Assembly: GCA_046154965.1 (NCBI GenBank)
Contig: JBJXDY010000114.1
Coordinates: 166,454-230,453 of the forward strand
From: DATKFM01 sp046154965
Lineage (GTDB): Bacteria > Pseudomonadota > Alphaproteobacteria > Dongiales > Dongiaceae
Length of the DNA stretch: 64,000 bases
Direction: 5' to 3'
Program-made: the position numbers and the translations under genes
In this document: in pieces, positions 42,697 to 49,202 of the stretch
How positions within the stretch are numbered: the stretch's first letter is position 1
Layout: every line of letters begins with the position of its first letter
Notes under the pieces: model-generated
What the model was told of the DNA's origin: nothing
Seen by the model: the letters and a program-made list of their open reading frames with translations, nothing else
The model's database searches: none

Positions 42697-42737
42697 TTAC
42701 GGTGATGGGGTGGGCGCCGTCCACCCCATCACCGTAA
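42697..42737. repeat. 17-bp perfect stem-loop
   Basis: TTACGGTGATGGGGTGG, 7-base loop GCGCCGT, and its exact complement. It starts 35 bases after the stop of the tiny membrane protein gene. There is no U-tract, so it is either a transcript-end stabiliser, a REP-like unit, or an operator. The rest of 42738-42989 holds nothing I recognise. Confidence 0.7.
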
Positions 42738-42989
42738 CCCGAGCGTTGCCAGGGGGTTACAGCGCCACGAACCCGGCTTTTCTCGAAACGGCGTGACACG
42801 CCGTCCAATTTGTGAGCAGATAAGCGACCAGTTGGATGCTCGGTATCTGATACGAGCGCGCCGCACGATGCGGATGTGGCCCATTTAAGGCCTAGAGACC
42901 CTCTTTAGTGTCGGAAAACTCCCTTCTGGGGCAAGAACAGCGCCGTCAGCCGGCGGCGATTTGTGCTGACGGAATCGAAAGAAATTGCC

Positions 42990-43163
42990 ATGGATTTCAA
43001 ATGCCCGCATTGCGGACACAACTCATTCAAGATCGAACGGGAGGCGGAGGGATCGCCACTTGCCACCTGTTCGAAGTGCGGCAGGAGCACGCCATTCGAA
43101 CAGGAGCAGATGAAACATCCGCGAATGGAACCGAACGCGTCCCGAAGGTTGCATCTCAAGTAG
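42990..43163 (+). CDS. small zinc-ribbon protein
   Basis: A 57-residue protein with two CxxC knuckles, CPHCG (residues 5-9) and CSKCG (about 36-40), separated by a beta-rich segment with TFKI-like spacing: the usual rubredoxin-type zinc ribbon. The basic C-terminus (SRRLHLK) could contact nucleic acid. A GTG at 42963 in frame would add nine residues; the ATG is preferred. The function is unknown. It lies between the two MITE-like elements. Confidence 0.6.
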   Translation: MDFKCPHCGHNSFKIEREAEGSPLATCSKCGRSTPFEQEQMKHPRMEPNASRRLHLK

Positions 43164-43349
43164 CGCCGCTTGGGGACGGACTCATTTCAGGTTCTTGCGA
43201 TGAACGGGCGTCAATGTCGGCGGCAGGAATGCGCCGGTTTTTCGGACTGATAGGTAAACATTCTACCTGCTCCAAGCGGTTGTTGCGCTCACGGCCAATC
43301 TCGGGTTGAAGCGCCATCGCATCGGGGCTGAAAGACGGGAAATACACTT

Positions 43350-43607
43350 ATGGCAGAATCATCATCTAACGGACAGTCGCCGGCCCGGCGTCGGGCAGAA
43401 GACCTGTTCAACAAGCGAGAGCGGCTCGATACGGAGCACCGGTTGTTTCAGCAGGACCGATGGGATGCTGAAACTGCGAAAATTGCCCGCCTCAAATCCT
43501 TGCGCCTGGCAAGGGATGCCGACAACCAGAGCGCCAAATCGCCTGCTAAGGAGAAGGCTACCAGCAAGAAGAAAGGCGACGGCAAAATCGCCGGCGGGTC
43601 CCGCTAG
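43350..43607 (+). CDS. small basic coiled protein, stop codon supplied by MITE B
   Basis: An 85-residue, highly charged protein: a helical middle (RRRAEDLFNKRERLDTEHRL, then ETAKIARLKSLRLARDA) and a Lys/Ala-rich tail (KEKATSKKKGDGK). Similar short proteins of unknown role are, from memory, common in alphaproteobacteria. GGGAAA precedes the ATG. The TAG stop (43605-43607) is formed by the first three bases of MITE-like copy B, so the natural C-terminus may have been changed by that insertion. Confidence 0.6.
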   Translation: MAESSSNGQSPARRRAEDLFNKRERLDTEHRLFQQDRWDAETAKIARLKSLRLARDADNQSAKSPAKEKATSKKKGDGKIAGGSR

Positions 43608-43723
43608 TGGTTCGGTGCCAACGGATGGTTCCCGTCCGTTGGCTGAATCGAACCACCAGCTATTTGATCTCGTGGGCTGATTCACGCAACGTTTGGGAAC
43701 CAAACGTTGCGATCAGACCACGA
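43605..43723. mobile_element. 119-bp MITE-like palindromic element, copy B (inverted)
   Basis: This is the reverse complement of copy A (42011-42129) with about six mismatches. Left border GCTAGTGGTTCGG, right border ending CAGACCACGAG, where one base of the CTAG end is changed. Both 12-bp hairpins are present, one with a single stem mismatch (GATGG/CGTCC). The two inverted copies enclose 1.5 kb with three tiny genes and could act as ends of a composite unit or as recombination sites for inversion. Confidence 0.75.
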
Positions 43724-43788
43724 GAGCCCGACGAAGAGCTGCGCGGCCGCGCCAGGCGCTCGGCCTGGTACTTAGATTCTTGTTTCGA

Positions 43789-43816
43789 TTGGCGTCCCCA
43801 ACGGGACTCGAACGTG
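43789..43816 (-). other. fragment of tRNA-Glu 3' end, possible att site
   Basis: TTGGCGTCCCCAACGGGA is identical to the 3' end (CCA, acceptor and T-arm side) of the tRNA-Glu gene at 47902-47977. It continues as CTCGAACGTG against the tRNA's TTCGAACCCGTG, one mismatch and a 2-base gap. It has the same orientation as the tRNA gene, so the two form direct repeats 4.1 kb apart. The rest of a tRNA (anticodon and D arms) is absent. This is what the distal attachment site of an element integrated at a tRNA 3' end looks like. Confidence 0.7.
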
Positions 43817-43888
43817 GACGAATTCCCAGCCCAGGCCCCGGCCTCTGGCGCGGCGATTGCTTTGACCGCGGCGGTCGCCGGTGATCCG

Positions 43889-43984
43889 GTGGCGTTGGAT
43901 CTGCGCTCGACCTGCCGCAAGCTGAACATGGCCAGCCGCACCCAGGTGGTGCGCCTGGCGCTGCAGCTCGGCTGGGAAGAGTAG
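43889..43984 (+). pseudogene. 3' fragment of the response regulator gene (40350 family)
   Basis: The 96 bases match the last 96 bases of the regulator gene at 40998-41093 with seven substitutions, including the stop codon. They encode the final HTH helix and tail (NMASRTQVVRLALQLGWEE). The receiver and most of the HTH are missing; upstream sequence is unrelated. It is a remnant of a second copy of that gene. Confidence 0.85.
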
Positions 43985-44098
43985 CTGCCCCCCATCCGCG
44001 ATGGACCGTGGCGGCGCCGGGCGAAGCGCTCCCGCCAATCCTACGGCCCCGCCGTATCGGTCCGGGATTTTGCAAGGAATGCCGGGGCATGATATTCA

Positions 44099-46840
44099 AT
44101 GCTGGAGGGAGCGCCAGCTGGCGCCCTGGCTCATTTCCTGTTCGCGGCCATGGACCAATTGCAACAGCAGAGTGCGCCGCTGCAGGAGTATAGCCCCAAA
44201 CCGATCCTCCGAATCGTCCTATCCATCCTGGCGATGCTGCTTGCTCTCACGCAAGTGGATGCACGCGGTCTGCTTGAGAACCTGTCGCTTATTCCGCTTT
44301 GGGCCTTCGCCCTGGCTTTCATCCTGCATGTCGCGATCGTTCTCGTACTTGCGGTGCGTTGGTCGCTGACGATACGCGCCTACGAGGCGAGAATTTCCGG
44401 CGGCGACGCGATTGGCATGACTTTCCTCGGATCTCTGCTCAACCTCACCCTTCCAGGCGCTGTGGCCGGCGACATGGCTCGCGGCTGGCTCGGCTATCGT
44501 CGCGGACTGTCCCTGCCGATCGCCATGGGCAGCCAGTTCCTAGATCGAATCGTCGGGCTCATCGGCCTCGGATTGCTGGTGTCCGGCATGGCCATGCTGC
44601 CGCAAGCAGCGCATCTGCCCTTACCCCTGCGGCTGGCGCTCCTCTCCATACTGCCGATAGCCCTGCTTGCCCTGCTGGGCGGGTCGCGTCTCGCAAATCT
44701 ATTTGCCGGCTGGCCACGGATCGCCCATCTTGCCGCGCAACTCGGCCGCGGTTTCCAGCTGATGACGGGACGCGCAGCAGTCCTCGCGCCCACACTGATT
44801 CTTGCGGTGACCGGGCATCTGATTTCGGTGCTGATTGCCACAATGATCGCGCAGAGCGCCGGCTACCCGCTCACATGGCTGGAGGGATTGCAGTTGTTTC
44901 CACCGGTCATCCTGGTGGCTATGATACCGATCTCGATTGGCGGTTGGGGATTTCGCGAGTTGTCGGTTATCGCGTTGTTCGCCCAGGCTGGCATTTCCGC
45001 CGACAGCGCCTTGGTCGTCTCGGTTGTTTTCGGGTTGGCGCAAACAGCGGCGGCAGTCGCCGGCACCGCGCTTTGGTACGGCATCGGAAAGCTACGCCCG
45101 GCCGCTGCGATGGCGAAGGCTCGAACGGAGCGCCCCGCATTGACGCCGGCGGGGCGACAGCAGGGGAACACCACAGCCTGGGCGATAGCCAGTCTTGCTG
45201 TCTGTACCGGGCTCCTAGTCTATTTCCACGATCGATTCTGGTGGCCGCCGGATGAAGGGGTCTACGGATATGTCGCGCAACGGATTCTCGCCGGCGACAT
45301 CCTGAACGGCAATCTGCAGGATTTGCATGCCGGCTATGTCGGCCTCCTCAACGCCGCAGCGTTGTTCCTCTTCGGACAAGACCTGGTGTCTCTGCGCTAT
45401 CCGCTCGTGGCCGCGACGCTGCTGCAATGCTCGCTGGCCTTTTTGCTTCTGGCGCCGCGCAGCAAAGTTCTTGCGGCGTTGGCTGCCGTGATGGTCGGCG
45501 CCACGTCGTTCATACAGTTCTTGAATCCCTCCGCCAACTGGTACGCGCTGACCATGGCCTTCGTGGTCGCGGCAGTGCTGACTCATCACCGGCGGGGATC
45601 CTTCAAGCGTGATGCGCTGGTGGGTGCATTGCTGGCGACCTGTTTCCTGCTGCGGCAACTCAGTGGCGTGTTCCTCGCCATTGGCGCCTTGACGTGGCTC
45701 CTAATGGAACCGTCGCCGACCGCAACAGGCCGGTCACGGATCGCGCGAGCGCTCCTCGCGGTCATGGGCTTGGGGCTTATCTACTATCTCTTACGCAAGG
45801 GCAGCGTCGACGGTTTCCTTATGTTCGGCATTTGGCCGTTGGCGCTGATAGGCATCGCCTTGGTCAGGACCCGGCTTGCCGACGGCGCAGCACTACGGCT
45901 TCTGGCGCGAATGGCGACGGGCGGTGCCCTGGCGGCACTTCCGCTGCTGCTTTACCATCTGTGGCATGGCAGTCTTTACACTTGGCTGCAGGACACGATC
46001 TTCGCTGCCGTTCACCTGACGCAACTCGATTTCTTCGAACAGCAGCGCTATTGGCTTCTGGCCGTTCAGGCTATCGCCAATCTGGTGACAAATCCCACTG
46101 CCGGCTCAATCTTTAGCAGTCTGTTCTGGCTGGCGCTGTTGACCGCGCCGGCGGCTCTGGGGCTCTGGATGCTTAGGCTGGCCGCCCGCAACGACGGTCC
46201 GCTGAATTGGCATCCACTGCCGATCATTGCCATCATGTTCGCGATGGTGTCCACGCACTATGAGATAACAATTTACCTCGTCTTTTCTTCCAGCCTGACG
46301 CTAACGGCCCTGCTGCTGCTCGGCGGCTCGGGTAGAAACGCGCGGATGATCCTTTGGCCCGCGGCCGTGGCCATCTCACTTGTCGGCGTCGCGCTGCATG
46401 CGGGACAGCCGATCTCACGGAGTATCGCCGGCACGATAGCAGGCGTTCGCGTGCCGCTCGACGCGCCCGCCGCGCTGCCCGGCGCTAGCCTTGTCATCGA
46501 GCGCCAGGATCAGGAAACCTACAAGAAACTGCTGGCTTTCATCGATCGGAGCGTGCCGCCGGACGCACCCATCCTTGCCCTGCCGGTAAACCCCGAAATC
46601 TACTTCCTGTCGCGGCGTCCGGCCATTTACCGCTTCAACAGCACGGCAATCGGCATCCGGAACGACGATGAACTGCGCACGGCGCTGCAGCGTTTCGATC
46701 AGGCGTCGCCGCCGATCGTCATTCACAATGCCGAAGACAAGTACAACAACTGGACCTCGGAAGCCCTGATGGCGCACGTCAAGACGCGCTATACCCTTAA
46801 AGAGCGGATTGGCCCCTTCGACATCTACCTGCCGAACTAA
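44099..46840 (+). CDS. fusion of flippase-like domain and GT39-type glycosyltransferase
   Basis: A 913-residue integral membrane protein in two parts. Residues about 40-330 are a lysyl-PG-synthase/UPF0104-type flippase domain with eight or so helices and the family motif GGWGFRE at 281-287. From about 365 it is an ArnT/PMT-like glycosyltransferase of about 13 helices whose first periplasmic loop has the catalytic-type D385-E386 (DEGVYGYVAQRIL), then a C-terminal periplasmic domain. It would take a polyprenyl-linked sugar and transfer it to a surface molecule. ATG 44099 or 44150 (MDQLQQQ) are both possible. It is convergent with a GtrB-like gene; see the island finding. Confidence 0.85.
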   Translation: MLEGAPAGALAHFLFAAMDQLQQQSAPLQEYSPKPILRIVLSILAMLLALTQVDARGLLENLSLIPLWAFALAFILHVAIVLVLAVRWSLTIRAYEARISGGDAIGMTFLGSLLNLTLPGAVAGDMARGWLGYRRGLSLPIAMGSQFLDRIVGLIGLGLLVSGMAMLPQAAHLPLPLRLALLSILPIALLALLGGSRLANLFAGWPRIAHLAAQLGRGFQLMTGRAAVLAPTLILAVTGHLISVLIATMIAQSAGYPLTWLEGLQLFPPVILVAMIPISIGGWGFRELSVIALFAQAGISADSALVVSVVFGLAQTAAAVAGTALWYGIGKLRPAAAMAKARTERPALTPAGRQQGNTTAWAIASLAVCTGLLVYFHDRFWWPPDEGVYGYVAQRILAGDILNGNLQDLHAGYVGLLNAAALFLFGQDLVSLRYPLVAATLLQCSLAFLLLAPRSKVLAALAAVMVGATSFIQFLNPSANWYALTMAFVVAAVLTHHRRGSFKRDALVGALLATCFLLRQLSGVFLAIGALTWLLMEPSPTATGRSRIARALLAVMGLGLIYYLLRKGSVDGFLMFGIWPLALIGIALVRTRLADGAALRLLARMATGGALAALPLLLYHLWHGSLYTWLQDTIFAAVHLTQLDFFEQQRYWLLAVQAIANLVTNPTAGSIFSSLFWLALLTAPAALGLWMLRLAARNDGPLNWHPLPIIAIMFAMVSTHYEITIYLVFSSSLTLTALLLLGGSGRNARMILWPAAVAISLVGVALHAGQPISRSIAGTIAGVRVPLDAPAALPGASLVIERQDQETYKKLLAFIDRSVPPDAPILALPVNPEIYFLSRRPAIYRFNSTAIGIRNDDELRTALQRFDQASPPIVIHNAEDKYNNWTSEALMAHVKTRYTLKERIGPFDIYLPN

Positions 46841-46858
46841 GTTTCAAGCTGAAACTTA
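46838..46858. terminator. inverted repeat carrying both stop codons
   Basis: TAAGTTTCA-AGC-TGAAACTTA, a 9-bp perfect stem with 3-base loop. The left TAA is the stop of the fusion gene and the right TTA is the stop of the minus-strand glycosyltransferase. It can fold on both transcripts and is the only sequence between the genes, so it is likely a bidirectional end signal, although no U-tract follows. Confidence 0.55.
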
Positions 46859-47797
46859 GGAATCCGAGTCAGTGCTCTTGTGCATGAGGTAGCGCGGCCG
46901 ACGTTTTACTTCATCATAGATACGCGCAAGATACTGGCCGATGATCCCGAGCGCGATCATCAGCACCGAGCTCGAAATCAAAAGCACCAGAATGACCGTT
47001 GGGAAGCCTTCCTCCGCCCCCCCGACGAATTTCAGATAGAGCGTCTGCAGCCCCAACCCGACAGCAAAGATGAGAAAGAGCCCGCCGATCGTGGTCACGA
47101 ATTGAAGCGGTACCGTGCTGAAAGCGGAGATCGAATTGAGCGCGAGCGCCAGCAGCTTCCGCAGCGACCACTTCGTTCCGCCGCCGGTCCGCGCCTCGAC
47201 GGCGAAAGGCAGATCCACCTGACGGTAGCCCATCCAAGTCACCAGCCCGCGAAAGAACAGATTCCGTTCCGGCAGGTCGCAATAGGCCTTCACGACGCTG
47301 CGGTCGATGAGTTTGAAGTCGGCGCTGCCCTCCATCCGGGTGCCGGCCAAAGCCTCGAACAAACGGTAGTACAGGCGGGACATGAGCCCGCGAACGGTGC
47401 CTTCGTCGCCACGCCGGCGCTTCACGGCGTTGACCACGTCATAACCCTGGTCGCGCCACAGTGCGAACATATCCGCGATCATGGCGGGCGGATGCTGAAG
47501 GTCGCTGTCCATGACGATTACTGCATCGCCGCGGGATTTCTCCAATCCGGCAAAAATCGCCGCTTCCTTTCCGAAGTTGCGGGACAGGGAAAAAGCGCGC
47601 AATTCCGGGACCGTCGTCTTGAGTTCTTCGAGGCGGGCCCAGGTGTCGTCCTTCGAACCATCATCGACGAGCACCAATTCAAAAGGCGTCGACAGCGTCA
47701 GTAGCTTGGCGCGAATGATCCCGAGGCTTTGGGCAATATGCCCGCCCTCCCCATAGACGGGAATGACGATACTCAGGAGCTGCGCCGTCCGTGCCAT
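46856..47797 (-). CDS. GtrB/DPM-type polyprenyl-phosphate glycosyltransferase
   Basis: A family 2 glycosyltransferase of 313 residues: IVIPVYGEGGHI at the N-terminus, nucleotide-sugar motifs LVDDGSKDD and MDSDLQHPP, then two C-terminal membrane helices (TTIGGLFLIFAVGLGLQTLY, VILVLLISSSVLMIALGIIG), as in GtrB and bactoprenol glucosyltransferases. It would load a sugar onto undecaprenyl phosphate at the cytoplasmic face, which the neighbouring flippase/GT39 fusion could flip and use. It is convergent with that gene. Its start lies 105 bases from the tRNA-Glu 3' end. Confidence 0.9.
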   Translation of the reverse strand: MARTAQLLSIVIPVYGEGGHIAQSLGIIRAKLLTLSTPFELVLVDDGSKDDTWARLEELKTTVPELRAFSLSRNFGKEAAIFAGLEKSRGDAVIVMDSDLQHPPAMIADMFALWRDQGYDVVNAVKRRRGDEGTVRGLMSRLYYRLFEALAGTRMEGSADFKLIDRSVVKAYCDLPERNLFFRGLVTWMGYRQVDLPFAVEARTGGGTKWSLRKLLALALNSISAFSTVPLQFVTTIGGLFLIFAVGLGLQTLYLKFVGGAEEGFPTVILVLLISSSVLMIALGIIGQYLARIYDEVKRRPRYLMHKSTDSDS

Positions 47798-47901
47798 CTG
47801 CCAACTGCCTGCAGGTCCAAGCGGGACTCCCGATCGCGCCCTATACGAGAGGTCATTTCCTTGAAACTCGCAAATGCACGCCCTTGCGGCGTAGCATCTG
47901 T

Positions 47902-47977
47902 TGGCGTCCCCAACGGGATTCGAACCCGTGTCTTCACCGTGAAAGGGTGGTGTCCTGGGCCTCTAGACGATGGGGAC
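47902..47977 (-). tRNA. tRNA-Glu (anticodon TTC)
   Basis: A complete 76-base cloverleaf on the minus strand with the CCA end encoded. The acceptor stem GTCCCCA pairs with TGGGGAC, the anticodon loop is CTTTCAC (TTC, glutamate), and the T-arm is ACGGG-TTCGAAT-CCCGT. Its 3' end points left, toward the glycosyltransferase gene. A fragment of the same 3' end lies at 43789-43816. Confidence 0.96.
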
Positions 47978-48147
47978 GCAGAGGCGGCTCCGCCAATTCG
48001 GGGCGGGACGTCATGTACCCTTGGGCGGCAGGGAATGCAACAAGGTTCGTCCTTCGTTCTCCTTCCCGCCAGATGCGCCTACCGCCCAAGGCGCATCCGC
48101 GGTCATTGCGGCCGCGAATGCGCCTGGGAGGGTCCTTGGGGCAAGGC

Positions 48148-48414
48148 CTACTTCGTCATGCCACCGACGATCTTTTCGCAAGTGCCCGCGGGCACTGCGA
48201 CGAAATCCATCATGGCGTTGTCGACATGGGACTGCCCGGCGCAGGCATGAGCCACGCCGGCGCAATCGTTCTTGCCGGCCTTGGCGATTCCGAAGCACTT
48301 CTCCATTTTCGCCACCGCGTCATGGGCCTCCTCCGCCCCGACGCTCGAGATTCCGGCCATCGACAGTGAGACCGCCGCCGCCATCGCGGCCGCCACGTAA
48401 CCCGTCATCCGCAT
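48148..48414 (-). CDS. DUF2282 secreted peptide (bufferin-like)
   Basis: An 88-residue precursor with a signal peptide (to about residue 27, AAAMAAAVSLSMAGISSVGA) and the DUF2282 core: MEKCFGIAKAGKNDC, then HACAGQS and VPAGTCEKIVGG. The four Cys are at 40, 51, 58 and 79. DUF2282 peptides of the bufferin type bind copper after modification of Cys by a DUF692 enzyme (BufB) and its partner BufC, as shown in Caulobacter. No such genes are in this window, so this is an orphan or is modified in trans. ATG 48414 has GGGAGGA upstream. Confidence 0.88.
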   Translation of the reverse strand: MRMTGYVAAAMAAAVSLSMAGISSVGAEEAHDAVAKMEKCFGIAKAGKNDCAGVAHACAGQSHVDNAMMDFVAVPAGTCEKIVGGMTK

Positions 48415-48700
48415 CGTCTTGTCCTCCCGCTTGCTCGAATAGAGTGCGCGATATGCGCACCGCCGAGCATAGGGCCGCGCCATCGCGGGGAAAGCGCCTC
48501 ACCGCGCTTTGACGCGAACGTGAACCCGCGTGATGCCGGCGATGCGCAATAGCTCCCTCGCGTGCCGTTGAAGCCCGGGCCGCGGCGCAATCGCACCGCT
48601 ATTGCGCCGGATGCTTGTTATGCGATAGGCAATCGCCGCCAGCCGTTCCATCGGCAGGGCCGCCAACAAGCAACACCTAATCACAAGGGGAACAAACTCC

Positions 48701-49048
48701 ATGACGATCACCCGCATCGAGCCCGGCCAGCGCCTGAGCCAGGCCGTGGTCCACGGCAACACCGTCTATCTCGCCGGCCAGGTGGCCGACAATCCCGTGC
48801 CGTCGGTGACCAAGCAGACGCAGCAGATCCTGAAGCGCATCGACAAGCATCTGAAGGCCGCGGGCAGCAACAAGTCGAAGATCCTGTCGGTCAATATCTG
48901 GCTGTCCGATATCAGGACCTTCGACGAGATGAACGCGGTATGGGACAAGTGGGTGCACAAGGACGCCAAGCCGGCGCGCGCCACGGTGGAGTCCCGCCTT
49001 GCGGGGCCGCAGTACCTGGTGGAGATCATGTGCGTGGCGGCGAAGTAA
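48701..49048 (+). CDS. RidA/YjgF family enamine/imine deaminase
   Basis: A 115-residue RidA-family protein: AVVHGNTVYLAGQVADNP at the N-terminus and KPARATVESRLAGPQYLVEI near the C-terminus with the family Arg that holds the substrate carboxylate. RidA hydrolyses reactive enamines from PLP enzymes such as threonine dehydratase. AAGGGGA lies 14 bases before the ATG. It is monocistronic with a terminator downstream. Confidence 0.9.
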   Translation: MTITRIEPGQRLSQAVVHGNTVYLAGQVADNPVPSVTKQTQQILKRIDKHLKAAGSNKSKILSVNIWLSDIRTFDEMNAVWDKWVHKDAKPARATVESRLAGPQYLVEIMCVAAK

Positions 49049-49081
49049 GGAAAACAGTCGGCTTTCTGTCGATGTAAATTC

Positions 49082-49112
49082 AGCGCGCCCGTCGAGCCGG
49101 GCGCGCTTTCAT
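49082..49112 (+). terminator. intrinsic terminator downstream of the RidA gene
   Basis: AGCGCGCCCG-TCGAGC-CGGGCGCGCT, a 10-bp perfect stem, followed by TTCATTTT. It lies 33 bases after the stop. Confidence 0.82.
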
Positions 49113-49130
49113 TTTCACGTCACTCTCATT

Positions 49131-49158
49131 TGTCATCCCCGCGAACGAGGGGATGACA
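49131..49158. repeat. 10-bp stem-loop between convergent genes
   Basis: TGTCATCCCC with 8-base loop and GGGGATGACA. This kind of CATCCCCGCG hairpin is frequent in alphaproteobacterial intergenic regions. It may serve as the end signal for recJ on the minus strand. Confidence 0.6.
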
Positions 49159-49202
49159 ATCTTGGGGGTGGTGATGTGATACCGGTTGGTGATTTCTGAT
49201 TT

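Noticed and set aside
41094..43723. CRISPR array
   Set aside because: The repeats are few, irregular in spacing and palindromic at MITE scale; no cas genes are in the window.
43607..43984. 125-residue frame ending with the regulator tail, as a functional gene
   Set aside because: It crosses MITE copy B and the tRNA fragment; only the last 31 codons have homology, so it is a remnant.
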